Assembly: GCF_000379825.1 (NCBI RefSeq)
Contig: NZ_KB903821.1
Coordinates: 1 to 64,000, forward strand
Origin: Longispora albida DSM 44784
GTDB taxonomy: Bacteria > Actinomycetota > Actinomycetes > Mycobacteriales > Micromonosporaceae
DNA: 64,000 bases
Direction of reading: 5' to 3'
Part shown: in pieces, positions 1 to 10,841 of the stretch
How the letters are laid out: each line of letters begins with the position of its first letter
Position numbering within the stretch: position 1 is the stretch's first letter
Made by a program: the position numbers and the translations under genes
Notes under the pieces: model-generated
What the model saw: only the letters and a program-made list of their open reading frames with translations
Told to the model about the DNA's origin: nothing
The model's database searches: none

Positions 1-210
1 GAAAAAACTTTCCACCCCCAGCCATGCAGCCAGAAGTCGTATCCGGTATTAGCCACCGTTTCCGATGGTTATCCCGAAGTGAAGGGCAGGTTGCTCACGT
101 GTTACTCACCCGTTCGCCGCTCGAGTACCCCGAAAGGCCTTTCCGCTCGACTTGCATGTGTTAAGCACGCCGCCAGCGTTCGTCCTGAGCCAGGATCAAA
201 CTCTCCAATA
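1..210 (-). rRNA. rrs: 16S rRNA, 5' end (partial)
   Basis: The reverse strand begins with the universal 16S 5' region: the AGAGTTTGATCCTGGCTCAG primer site lies at about 188-207 and is followed by the conserved GACGAACGCTGGCGGC stretch. The gene runs off the left edge, so only about 210 nt are present. The mature 5' end is placed near 210 by similarity to other 16S genes and may be a few bases off. Confidence 0.97.
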
Positions 211-340
211 AGAATTCAATACCCGGCGATCAGACCGCTGACATCACTCAATGTGTTGCCATTGTCCGTATCACCAAAGGAATCCCGCCCTGAACAAATG
301 CCAGGGCCGGGGTATCAATAACTTGGCACTAACTTTCAGA

Positions 341-370
341 CACCCTGTTGAGTTCTCAAAGAACAAAAAC
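341..370 (-). promoter_or_regulatory. rRNA leader boxA-like antitermination site
   Basis: On the reverse strand this reads TTGTTCTTTGAGAACTCAAC, the leader motif found before actinobacterial 16S genes. It sits about 130 nt upstream of the 16S 5' end and contains the small inverted repeat TTCT-TTG-AGAA. The role in antitermination and pre-rRNA processing is known for such leaders; here it is inferred from position and sequence. Confidence 0.6.
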
Positions 371-479
371 ACACCATCGATGACCTTGAAGGCCACTTCT
401 GGGGCTTATTTATGGCGACCTGCTCGGCCTCGCGATCACTTCCGTGACTCGCTTGCCCGTCTCGCTGGCGCCTCGGATT

Positions 480-508
480 ACTCTACCCGGTCGGTCTCGC
501 TCCGCCAA
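480..508 (-). promoter_or_regulatory. rRNA operon promoter (proximal)
   Basis: Reverse strand -35 TTGGCG (503-508), a 17-nt spacer and -10 TAGAGT (480-485), close to the TTGACn-17-TAGnnT form of actinobacterial rRNA promoters. Transcription would start near 473 and give a leader of about 260 nt before 16S. Confidence 0.55.
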
Positions 509-659
509 ATCGGCCTGTCAGCCGCCTTGCGGGCACCACCCGGGACCCGATCCCTCCGGCGAACCAGCCGGACCAGGTCACCAGCGCTTCCTGGTGGCTT
601 CCCGGCTGTCCGCCTTGCGGCTTCTTTCCGTTCTGCCCCGTTCCTCGCTGGCAGAGAGA

Positions 660-689
660 ACATTACGTGGCCCCTGGCGGGGACTGCAA
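660..689 (-). promoter_or_regulatory. rRNA operon promoter (distal candidate)
   Basis: Reverse strand -35 TTGCAG (684-689), 18-nt spacer, -10 TAATGT (660-665). Tandem promoters are normal for actinobacterial rrn operons. The hexamers are weaker than the proximal site and this call rests on pattern alone. Confidence 0.35.
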
Positions 690-723
690 ATCGGGGTCCC
701 GTGTCCCCGGTCACCCAAGTGCC

Positions 724-765
724 CGTTTCGGGAAACCTGCAGGTCATCGACTGTTTCCCGAAACG
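724..765 (-). terminator. perfect 13-bp inverted repeat between uvrA and rrn
   Basis: CGTTTCGGGAAAC (724-736) and GTTTCCCGAAACG (753-765) pair perfectly around a 16-nt loop. It is the second hairpin after uvrA and could be a back-up terminator insulating the rrn promoters, or an operator just upstream of them. There is no T-run. Confidence 0.4.
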
Positions 766-766
766 A

Positions 767-796
767 GTGAGGCGGGGCGCCATGGCCCCGCCTCAC
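767..796 (-). terminator. uvrA terminator hairpin
   Basis: An 11-bp perfect stem, GTGAGGCGGGG (767-777) with CCCCGCCTCAC (786-796), and an 8-nt loop. It begins 17 nt past the uvrA stop on the reverse strand. GC-rich stems without a U-run are usual actinomycete terminators. Confidence 0.6.
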
Positions 797-813
797 CAGT
801 TGATCACTGTTGG

Positions 814-3714
<2,901 letters not shown>

Positions 3715-3766
3715 GATGCAACCCTCTGGTTGTTGCCCTCTGGTATTTGCCCCGATACGGGGGTTT

Positions 3767-4414
3767 TCAGCGCCGGGTAGAGCGCCAGTCCGCCACTGTA
3801 TCCGTGGCGTCTGACATTTTCCGTCTGGGCAGCTGGCGCGGCACGGACCCGGTGTCCGGCCCGCCGCCCGGCGGCGGTTCGGGTTGCTGGATCTCGAGGA
3901 CGGCCCCGCCGTGCGGGAGGACGATCAGGCCCTCGTCGGCGAGGGGCTGGATGTCGGTGAACTGGGCGGTGCCGACACCGAGCAGGCCGAGCGTGAAGCC
4001 GGGGGTCAGCGGGCCGGGCGGGGCCGCGGTGAGGGCCGGGATGTCCTCGGGGTGCCAGTCGGCCGGGTTGGCCAGGAGGACGGCGTCGAGGTTGGCGGCG
4101 AGGGTACGGGAGGCCGAGGGCCAGCGCCACGCGGAACGGCGGGGCAGGACGGTCTCGATCGTGACGGGGCCGTCGGGCCACGTGCGGAGCACCACCCAGT
4201 CGCCGACACACGGGAGGGCCTGCGGGGAGCGGGCGCCCCGGGCCAGCATGCCGCCGCCGAGGGTGGCCCGGCTGGTGCCGGTGGCTGTGAAGATCGTGTA
4301 GACGCCCTGGTCAGCACGCAGTACCCGGCCGGGCCGCTGGCCACGCCGGTGGTGAGGGCGGTAGGCGGCTGCCAGGTCGGCGCCCCAGCCCAGGGAGACA
4401 AGATCAATACTCAT
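3767..4414 (-). CDS. truncated RsgA-like protein lacking the GTPase P-loop
   Basis: The first 110 residues of this 215-residue product look like the OB-fold start of RsgA, the 30S-assembly GTPase: [19 protein letters not shown] and VLPRRSAWR, then [10 protein letters not shown] where the GTPase domain should begin. The rest is short and has no GxxxxGKS, no NKxD and no C-terminal zinc domain; intact RsgA is about 340-370 residues. It is either an internally deleted remnant or a shortened relative without GTPase activity. The start ATG at 4414 fits the RsgA N-terminus; an in-frame ATG lies 15 codons upstream. It is divergent from the isomerase gene at 4473. Confidence 0.6.
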   Translation of the reverse strand: MSIDLVSLGWGADLAAAYRPHHRRGQRPGRVLRADQGVYTIFTATGTSRATLGGGMLARGARSPQALPCVGDWVVLRTWPDGPVTIETVLPRRSAWRWPSASRTLAANLDAVLLANPADWHPEDIPALTAAPPGPLTPGFTLGLLGVGTAQFTDIQPLADEGLIVLPHGGAVLEIQQPEPPPGGGPDTGSVPRQLPRRKMSDATDTVADWRSTRR

Positions 4415-4472
4415 CAGGGGATCCACGCTAGGTTCATCGGTCCCCGTGTTCCAGCACATTATTCTCTGTCAC

Positions 4473-5186
4473 ATGACCTCTGACCCACTGGCCCTGCTGT
4501 CAGACCTCGACCGGGCCACCGCCAGGCTGCTCCGTACCGTCGGCGGCCTGACCGACGCCGACGTCGCCGCGCCGTCGCTGCTGCCCGGCTGGAGCCGTGG
4601 CCACGTGCTCGCGCACATCGCCCGGAACGCCGACGGGCTGGGAAATCTGCTCACGTGGGCGTCGAGCGGGGTGGAGACGCCCATGTACCCGGGTGGCAGC
4701 CCGCAGCGCGACGCCGACATCGAGGCTGGCGCGCCGAGGCCTGCCGCAGAGCAGCTGGCGGACGTGAAGGCTTCGTCCGAGCGGTTCGCGGAGCTGGCGG
4801 ACGGTGTGCCCGCCGACGGGTGGGGCGTGATGGTGTGGGGACGTGACGGCAAGCCGTTCCCGGCCGCGACGGCCGTGTGGAAGCGGCTGAAGGAGGTCGA
4901 GATCCACCATCTGGACCTGGCTGCCGGGTACGGGGCGCCGGACTGGCCGGAGGCGTTCACGCTGCGGCTGCTGCGGGAGTCGGCTCACGACTTCGGGGTA
5001 CGGCGGGACGCGCCGCGGATGGTGCTGAACGCCACGGATCTGGGTGCGCAGTTCGCGGCCGGTGACGGCGAGGGCGCTCCGGTGATCAGCGGGCCCGGGC
5101 ACGCGCTCGCGGAGTGGGTGATCGGGCGCGGGGTACCGAAGGCGCTCACCGGGCAGCAGCTGCCGGCCCTGCCGAGCTGGGGCTGA
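4473..5186 (+). CDS. maleylpyruvate isomerase family (mycothiol-dependent) protein
   Basis: A 237-residue DinB-fold protein of the MDMPI family. The N-terminal bundle carries the typical LLPGWSRGHVLAHIARNADG segment, whose His residues are metal ligands in this family, and EIHHLDLAAGY supplies further candidate ligands. Relatives use mycothiol as thiol cofactor; the substrate here is unknown. The start is ATG at 4473: TATTCT lies exactly 7 nt upstream, suggesting a leaderless mRNA, and there is no ribosome binding site. The MBL-fold hydrolase follows after 6 nt, so the two are probably cotranscribed. Confidence 0.85.
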   Translation: MTSDPLALLSDLDRATARLLRTVGGLTDADVAAPSLLPGWSRGHVLAHIARNADGLGNLLTWASSGVETPMYPGGSPQRDADIEAGAPRPAAEQLADVKASSERFAELADGVPADGWGVMVWGRDGKPFPAATAVWKRLKEVEIHHLDLAAGYGAPDWPEAFTLRLLRESAHDFGVRRDAPRMVLNATDLGAQFAAGDGEGAPVISGPGHALAEWVIGRGVPKALTGQQLPALPSWG

Positions 5187-5192
5187 GCCGCG

Positions 5193-5804
5193 GTGCAGGT
5201 ACACGAGGCCGCCGGGCTGACGATCACGAAGGTGTCGGTCGGGCCGATCGACAACAACGTTTTCCTGCTGCGCTGCCGCAGTACCGGGAAACAGCTCATG
5301 ATCGACGCGGCGGCCGAGCCGGACCGCCTGCTGGAGCTGGTCGGCGATGGCGGGCTGGAGACGGTGGTGACCACGCACCGGCACGCTGACCACTGGCAGG
5401 CGCTGGCGGCCGTGGTGGAGGCGACGGGTGCCGTCTCGCTGGCGCATCCGGTGGACGCGCCGGGGCTGCCGGTGCCCGCTGGTGATCCCGGGGAGGTCGT
5501 GCGGGTCGGTGAGGTGGAGCTGGAGGTCGTTCATCTCGCCGGTCACACGCCCGGGTCGATCGCGCTGGTCTATCGCGGGCCGGATGGTGACTGCCGGGTG
5601 TGGACCGGTGACTCGCTGTTTCCGGGCGGGGTGGGGAACACGCAGGGTGATCCTGAGCGGTTCGCCTCGCTGATCGGGGACGTAGAGACGAAGATCTTTG
5701 GCCGGCTGCCGGACGAGACGATTGTCTACCCGGGACACGGGCTGGACACGACGCTGGGGCGCGAGCGCCCGGAGCTGCCGGCCTGGCGGGCCCGGGGCTG
5801 GTGA
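5193..5804 (+). CDS. MBL-fold metallo-hydrolase (glyoxalase II-like)
   Basis: This 203-residue metallo-beta-lactamase-fold protein shows the metal motif THRHADH (HxHxDH) near residue 65, then HLAGHTPGS, the bridging Asp in WTGDSLF and the last His in YPGHG, so the binuclear centre is complete. The fold and length fit glyoxalase II-type thioester hydrolases. Coupled to a mycothiol-dependent isomerase, it may act on a mycothiol conjugate or thioester; that is inference. The start is GTG at 5193, 6 nt after the previous stop. Confidence 0.85.
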   Translation: MQVHEAAGLTITKVSVGPIDNNVFLLRCRSTGKQLMIDAAAEPDRLLELVGDGGLETVVTTHRHADHWQALAAVVEATGAVSLAHPVDAPGLPVPAGDPGEVVRVGEVELEVVHLAGHTPGSIALVYRGPDGDCRVWTGDSLFPGGVGNTQGDPERFASLIGDVETKIFGRLPDETIVYPGHGLDTTLGRERPELPAWRARGW

Positions 5805-5853
5805 GGTTCCGCCCGGCTCTCCGGTGCGTTCACGGTCTGTGGTGACAAGCAGG

Positions 5854-5872
5854 GAAGGTTAGGCTAACCTAT
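5854..5872 (+). promoter_or_regulatory. iron box (IdeR/DmdR/DtxR operator)
   Basis: AGGTTAGGCTAACCT lies at the centre of this 19-bp site and matches the DtxR-family consensus TTAGGTTAGSCTAACCTAA at about 16 of 19 positions. Its right half provides TAACCT (5865-5870), exactly 7 nt before the GTG of the ATPase gene, so a bound repressor would cover the -10 of a leaderless promoter. Iron repression of the operon follows from known DtxR-family behaviour. Confidence 0.88.
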
Positions 5873-5877
5873 GCCGC

Positions 5878-6726
5878 GTGCCTGACCTTCCTTCTGCTGC
5901 CGTCGCCAGCCTCCGCGTACCCGGCCGCCCGATGCTGACCGGGAACGGGCTGCGGATCGGGTACGGCGGGCGGACGGTGGTCGAGGGGGCCGGCATCCGC
6001 CTGCGGGCCGGAGAGGTCACGGTGCTGCTGGGGCCGAACGGGAGCGGGAAGTCCACACTGCTGCGTACCCTGGCCCGGCTGCACCGCGCTGACGGCGGGA
6101 CCGTGGTGCTTGAGGACGAAGTGGACGCCCTCGGATTGCCGGCCAGGGAGTTCGCCCGGCAGGTGACGTTGCTGCCGCAGAGCCGGCCGGCGCCGGTGGG
6201 CGTGACGGTGCGGGACGTGGTCGGGTATGGCCGGCATCCGTACCGGGGCCGGTGGCGGGGTGGTGACCCTGACGGCGCCCGGGCGATCGAGCGGGCCATG
6301 CGGGTCACGGGTGTCGCCGGCATGGCGGAGCGACCGGTCGACGAGCTGTCGGGCGGGGAGGCTCAGCGGGTGTGGCTCGCGGCGTGCCTCGCCCAGGACA
6401 CCGGCGTCGTGCTGCTGGACGAGCCGACGACGTTCCTGGACCTCAGGTACCAGATAGAGATTCTTGATCTGATGCGCGAGCTGGCCACCGAGCATGGCGT
6501 GGCTGTGGGTGTCGTGCTGCACGACCTGAACCAGGCCGCGGCGGTCGCCGACCACGTGGTGCTGCTGTCCGGCGGGGCCGTCGCGGCGGCGGGTACTCCC
6601 GCCGAGGTGCTGACGAGCGAGCGGCTGACCGCCGCGTACGGGATCCGGGTCGAGGTCGAGGTCCGTGGTGGGGCCGGGCAGGTGACGTGCCGGCCGGTCG
6701 GGCGGCTGGTCTCCGCCGGGTACTGA
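5878..6726 (+). CDS. iron-siderophore ABC transporter ATP-binding protein
   Basis: A 282-residue FecE/FepC-type ATPase energising ferric-siderophore uptake. Visible motifs: Walker A GPNGSGKST near residue 57, Q-loop LLPQSRPAPVGVTV, signature [12 protein letters not shown], Walker B VVLLDEPT and the switch His in VLHDLNQA. The GTG start at 5878 lies 5 nt after the iron box, with no room for a ribosome binding site, so translation is probably leaderless. It is the first gene of a four-gene iron uptake operon, 34 nt before the lipoprotein gene. Confidence 0.93.
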   Translation: MPDLPSAAVASLRVPGRPMLTGNGLRIGYGGRTVVEGAGIRLRAGEVTVLLGPNGSGKSTLLRTLARLHRADGGTVVLEDEVDALGLPAREFARQVTLLPQSRPAPVGVTVRDVVGYGRHPYRGRWRGGDPDGARAIERAMRVTGVAGMAERPVDELSGGEAQRVWLAACLAQDTGVVLLDEPTTFLDLRYQIEILDLMRELATEHGVAVGVVLHDLNQAAAVADHVVLLSGGAVAAAGTPAEVLTSERLTAAYGIRVEVEVRGGAGQVTCRPVGRLVSAGY

Positions 6727-6760
6727 GTAATTGTCTTTTTTGAGTAGGTAAGGACTAATT

Positions 6761-7741
6761 TTGAGACGTGTGCTGGGCTTCGCCATGCCCTTTTTCGCTG
6801 TGGCCGTGCTGCTGGGCGGCTGCGGGACTTCGGAGAAGAAGGGCGCGGACGCCGCGCCCGCCGGATCCGCCGGGCCGGTGACCGTGACCGACAGCCGGGG
6901 CAAGGCCGTGAAACTGGACCGGCCTGCGAGCAAGGTCGTCGCCCTGGAGTGGGCCGAGGCGGAGATGCTGGTCACCCTGGGTGTCCAGCCGTCCGGGGTC
7001 GCCGACGTGAAGGGCTTCGCCACCTGGGACACGGCCGTGAAGCTCGCACCGTCCGTCAAGGACGTCGGCACCCGGACCGAGCCCAGCGTCGACTCGATCG
7101 CCGCGCTCCAGCCCGACCTGGTGGTAATGGAGGCCGAGCGGGACGCCCCGCTGGTCGGCCAGCTGGAGAAGTTCGTCCCGGTGATCGTCACCAAGGGCAG
7201 CGACGCCAGCCGCAACATCGACCGGATGCGTGAGGACTTCACGATGATCGCGACGGCGGTCGGCCGGACGGACGAGGCGAAGAAGGCTCTGGCGGGCTTC
7301 GACGCGGCGATCGCCGACGCGAAGAAGAAGATCGCGGCGGCCGGGAAGGCCGGGAGCGCGTTCGCGATCGCCGACGGGTACAAGGAAGGGTCGACCATCT
7401 CGATCCGGATGTTCGGGCAGGGGTCCTTCGTCTCGCAGCTCGCGATTCAGGTGGGGCTCAGGAACGCGTGGACGGGCAAGGTCGACGAGGCGTGGGGCCT
7501 TGGCGCGTCCGATGTGGAGGGCCTGGGCGTCCTGAAGGGCACTGACCTGGTGTTCCTGTACAACGCCTCGGACGGCAACGACGTCTTCGCCTCCGGGCTG
7601 GCCGGAAACCAGATCTGGGAGTCCCTCGGCTTCGTGCAGAAGAAGCAGGTCCGCAAGCTGCCCGACGGGATCTGGACGTTCGGCGGGCCGGACTCCGCCA
7701 GGCAGTACATCGAGCAGCTGGTGAAGGTCTACGCGCCTTGA
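6761..7741 (+). CDS. siderophore-binding lipoprotein (FepB/FecB-like)
   Basis: A 326-residue substrate-binding protein. It starts with an RR-containing signal peptide ending in the lipobox LLGGC, so it is lipid-anchored on the outer face of the membrane. The mature part has the TroA/FecB fold pattern: ALEWAEAEMLVTLGVQPSG, a long connecting helix (AKKALAGFDAAIADAKKKI) and a closing WTFGGPDSARQYIEQL. The start is TTG at 6761, served by AAGGA at about 6750; GTG at 6770 is an alternative. The stop overlaps the permease start by 4 nt. Confidence 0.92.
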   Translation: MRRVLGFAMPFFAVAVLLGGCGTSEKKGADAAPAGSAGPVTVTDSRGKAVKLDRPASKVVALEWAEAEMLVTLGVQPSGVADVKGFATWDTAVKLAPSVKDVGTRTEPSVDSIAALQPDLVVMEAERDAPLVGQLEKFVPVIVTKGSDASRNIDRMREDFTMIATAVGRTDEAKKALAGFDAAIADAKKKIAAAGKAGSAFAIADGYKEGSTISIRMFGQGSFVSQLAIQVGLRNAWTGKVDEAWGLGASDVEGLGVLKGTDLVFLYNASDGNDVFASGLAGNQIWESLGFVQKKQVRKLPDGIWTFGGPDSARQYIEQLVKVYAP

Positions 7742-9876
7742 GACCAGGCCGGATCTGGGTGATGAGCGGGGCGGCCGGGATAGTCCTGGCCGCCCTGGCC
7801 GCCGTCCACGTGACGCAGGGGACGTCCGGCGTCGGGTTCCTGGATCTGCTGGGGATGGACGACGAGGCCGCACGGGTGCTCGCCGCGTCGCGGCTCCCCC
7901 GGCTGCTGGCCGGCGTGCTGGTCGGGTTCGCGCTGGGGGTGGCAGGGGCCGCTTTCCAGTCGCTGGCCCGCAATCCGCTGGCCTCGCCGGACACGCTGGC
8001 GGTCAACGCGGGTGCGCACCTCGCGGTGGTCGTCGCGGCTGCCGCCGGAATTTCCCTGCCGGTACTCCCGTCCGGCGGCCTCGCGTTCGTCGGCGGGCTG
8101 GGCGCGGCCGGGCTGGTGATGCTGCTGTCGGCCGGCGGGGGCGGCGGGCCCGCCCGGCTCGTCCTCGCCGGGTCGGCCGTCGCGCTGGCCCTGAGCGCGC
8201 TGACCACCCTCGTGATGATCCTCTTCGAGCAGTCGACGACCGGGTTGTTCGCCTGGGGCAGCGGAACCCTGGTCCAGAGCGACCTGCGCGGTGTCACCCA
8301 GGTCGGGCCGGTGGTGGCGGCCTGCTTCGCGGTACTGCTGGTGCTCGGGCGGCGGCTGGACGTCCTCGGGCTCGGGGACGACTCGGCGGCCGTGATGGGT
8401 GTGCCGGTGCGGCGGGTGCGGTTGCAGGTGACGCTGCTGGCCGTGTTGCTGTCGGCTGCCGCTGTGACCGTCGCCGGGCCGATCGGGTTCGCGGGGTTGT
8501 GCGCGCCGGTGATCGTACGGCTGGCCGGGCGGGCTGCCGGGCTCGCGGCTGTGCACCGGCACCGGGTGCTGCTGCCGTTGTCAGGTGTGGCCGGGGCGGG
8601 GATCGTGCTGGCCGCCGATGTCGTACTGCGCGCTGTGATGGGCGGGCAGGCCGGTGTGGACATTCCGACGGGAGTCGTGACCACGCTCGCCGGTGCTGTC
8701 GTGCTGGTCGTGCTGGCGCGGAAGTGGACCGATGCTGGCGGGAACAGCCGCGGGGCCGGGTACGTGGCTGTCGTGCGGTCCCGCAGGTTCTTCGTGAGTG
8801 TTGTTGTGGTTTGTGGTGTTGCGCTGTGCGCGGCCGTGTTCGCGGGAATGCTGCTCGGCGACACGATGCTGCTGGCCGGGGACCTGTGGAACTGGCTGCA
8901 CGGCGAGACCGGCCGCGCTCTGACCTATGTGCTCGATCAGCGGTACCCGAGGGTGCTGGCCGCCGTGCTGTCCGGGGCAGCCCTGGCCGTGGCGGGAACC
9001 GTGGTGCAGGCCGTGTGCCGCAACGCCCTCGCCGAGCCGGGACTCCTGGGAATCTCGGCCGGTGCCGGGGCCGGCGCGGTGACGATGCTGACCCTCGTTC
9101 CGCTGGCGGGCATCGGGCTGATGTCGGGCGCTGCGGGGCTTGGCGCGCTGGTCGCCTTCGGTGTCGTCTACGGGCTCGCGCGCGGTGTCCGGCGATCGGT
9201 GAGCCTGAGCTCCGACCGGCTGGTGCTGGTCGGGGTCGGAGTCTCGGCGGGGTGCGCGGCCCTGACCACGTTCATCATCGCGGCCACCGACCCGTGGAAC
9301 ACGGCCAAGGCGCTGACCTGGCTGTCCGGGTCGACGTACGGGCGGACCGCCGAGCAGGTCCTCCCGGTCGCCCTCGCGCTGCTGCTGGTCGCGCCGCTGG
9401 CGTTCGCCGGGCGGCGGGAGCTTGATCTCCTGGCGCTGGACGACGACACACCACGCGTGCTGGGTGTGCCGCTGGACCGGGTACGGCTGGTCGCGCTGCT
9501 CGGCGCGGCGCTGCTCACGTCCACTGCCGTCTCGGCGGCGGGAGTCGTGGGATTCGTCGGCCTGGTCGCGCCCCACGCCGCCCGGATGCTCGCCGGGTCG
9601 TCCCATGCCCGCGTGCTGCCGGTGGCCGCGCTGCTCGGCGCGATCCTCGTGAGCGTGGCCGACACGTTCGGGCGGACGGTGATCGCTCCGGCCCAGGTAC
9701 CGGCCGGGCTGGTGACGGCGATGATCGGCACCCCGTACTTCGCCTGGCTGCTGTGGCGGTCGCGGGTGGCGGCGCGCGGGGCCCGGGTGCGGCGCGGGCG
9801 GCGGTTCGTGGTTCCGGGCTCCGGGTCCGGTTCTGGTTCTCGTTCTGGTTCTCGGTCTGTGGAGGGGAAGGCATGA
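7738..9876 (+). CDS. fused FecCD-type iron-siderophore permease (two domains)
   Basis: A 712-residue protein with two FecCD/BtuC-type permease units in tandem, as in FhuB: unit one about residues 1-335, unit two about 345-680. Each carries the paired signatures SRLPRLLAGVLVGFALGVAG / QRYPRVLAAVLSGAALAVAG and the coupling segment LGVPVRRVR / LGVPLDRVR followed by GPIGFAGL / GVVGFVGL. The fusion supplies both halves of the membrane channel. A basic then Gly/Ser repeat tail (GSGSGSRSGSRS) is encoded by a TCCGGT/TCTGGT-like run at 9818-9860. The start is TTG at 7738, overlapping the previous stop. Confidence 0.93.
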   Translation: MRPGRIWVMSGAAGIVLAALAAVHVTQGTSGVGFLDLLGMDDEAARVLAASRLPRLLAGVLVGFALGVAGAAFQSLARNPLASPDTLAVNAGAHLAVVVAAAAGISLPVLPSGGLAFVGGLGAAGLVMLLSAGGGGGPARLVLAGSAVALALSALTTLVMILFEQSTTGLFAWGSGTLVQSDLRGVTQVGPVVAACFAVLLVLGRRLDVLGLGDDSAAVMGVPVRRVRLQVTLLAVLLSAAAVTVAGPIGFAGLCAPVIVRLAGRAAGLAAVHRHRVLLPLSGVAGAGIVLAADVVLRAVMGGQAGVDIPTGVVTTLAGAVVLVVLARKWTDAGGNSRGAGYVAVVRSRRFFVSVVVVCGVALCAAVFAGMLLGDTMLLAGDLWNWLHGETGRALTYVLDQRYPRVLAAVLSGAALAVAGTVVQAVCRNALAEPGLLGISAGAGAGAVTMLTLVPLAGIGLMSGAAGLGALVAFGVVYGLARGVRRSVSLSSDRLVLVGVGVSAGCAALTTFIIAATDPWNTAKALTWLSGSTYGRTAEQVLPVALALLLVAPLAFAGRRELDLLALDDDTPRVLGVPLDRVRLVALLGAALLTSTAVSAAGVVGFVGLVAPHAARMLAGSSHARVLPVAALLGAILVSVADTFGRTVIAPAQVPAGLVTAMIGTPYFAWLLWRSRVAARGARVRRGRRFVVPGSGSGSGSRSGSRSVEGKA

Positions 9877-10772
9877 TTGTTCCTTGGCGGTTCTTCCGGG
9901 TCACGGTCGCTCGGCTTGAGGAGCTGAGCCCGTCGTTTCTCCGGGTCACGGTGACGGGCGAGGACCTGGCGTCCTTCGCCGACAACGGGTACGACCAGCG
10001 GATCAAGCTGGTCCTGCCGCTGCCGGGCAGCGGGCTGGCACACATGCCGGACGGGCTCGACTGGTTCGAGCAGTGGCGGCGGCTGCCGGACGGGCAGCGC
10101 AACCCGGTCCGGACGTACACGGTGCGCGCGGTGCGGCCGGAGGCGTCCGAGGTGGACATCGACATGGTCCTGCACCCCGGCGGCGACGGGCCCGCGATCC
10201 GGTGGGCCCGGGAGGCGGCCGCCGGCGGCGAGGTCATGCTGCTGGGGCCGGACGCCGGGTACACGGAGGGGCCGCACGGCGGGATCGACTTCCACCTGCC
10301 GGGCGGGACGCGGAAGGTGCTGATCGGCGGGGACGAGACCGCCGTACCGGCCATCGCCGCCATCCTCGAACGCCTGCCGTCCGATGTGGAGGGTGAGGTC
10401 GTGCTGGAGGTACCGTTCGCGGCCGACGTGCTCACGCTGGCCGCCCCGGAGGGCGTGCGGATCGGCTGGCACCCGAGGGACGGCGCCGGGCACGGGGAGG
10501 CACTCGTGCCGGCGTTCCAGGAGGCGGCCCGGCGGGTGCTGGGGTCCGGGGGCACGCGGGCCGAGGTGCTCGACGTCAACGTGGACGAGGAGATCCTCTG
10601 GGAGGTACCGGAGGAGGGCAGCAGCCTCGGCGGCACGGAGTGCTACGCGTGGCTCGCCGGGGAGGCCGGCGCGATCAAGACCCTCCGCAGGTACCTGGTG
10701 ACGGAACTGGGCGCCGACCGGAGAGCTGTGGCGTTCATGGGCTACTGGCGCATGGGCCGCTCAGAGAACTAG
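9873..10772 (+). CDS. siderophore-interacting protein (FAD-dependent ferric reductase)
   Basis: A 299-residue SIP-family flavoreductase that releases iron from imported ferric siderophores in the cytoplasm. The FAD-binding part has RTYTVRAVRP and VLHPGGDGPAIRWA; the NAD(P)H-binding part has LIGGDETAVPAIAAILE; the C-terminal region YAWLAGEAGAIKTLRRYL is typical of the family. The ATG at 9873 overlaps the permease stop (ATGA) and has GGAGGGGAAG just upstream. This is the last gene of the iron-box operon. Confidence 0.93.
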   Translation: MIVPWRFFRVTVARLEELSPSFLRVTVTGEDLASFADNGYDQRIKLVLPLPGSGLAHMPDGLDWFEQWRRLPDGQRNPVRTYTVRAVRPEASEVDIDMVLHPGGDGPAIRWAREAAAGGEVMLLGPDAGYTEGPHGGIDFHLPGGTRKVLIGGDETAVPAIAAILERLPSDVEGEVVLEVPFAADVLTLAAPEGVRIGWHPRDGAGHGEALVPAFQEAARRVLGSGGTRAEVLDVNVDEEILWEVPEEGSSLGGTECYAWLAGEAGAIKTLRRYLVTELGADRRAVAFMGYWRMGRSEN

Positions 10773-10805
10773 CCATTCCCGGACCAGTACACCTGATTGG
10801 TTTTG

Positions 10806-10832
10806 ACCTGCGGGTTTGATCTGACCCGAGGT
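10806..10832. terminator. weak hairpin between convergent genes
   Basis: ACCTGCGGGT (10806-10815) and ACCCGAGGT (10824-10832) can pair with one bulge around an 8-nt loop. It lies in the 69-nt gap between the end of the iron operon and the end of the kinase gene, so it could terminate both. The stem is imperfect. Confidence 0.3.
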
Positions 10833-10841
10833 GGGTCGGCA

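Noticed and set aside
7738-9876. Double permease as a frameshift or misassembly of two genes
   Set aside because: Both FecCD units are complete and joined in frame, as in FhuB-type fusions, and it fits the operon overlaps on both sides.
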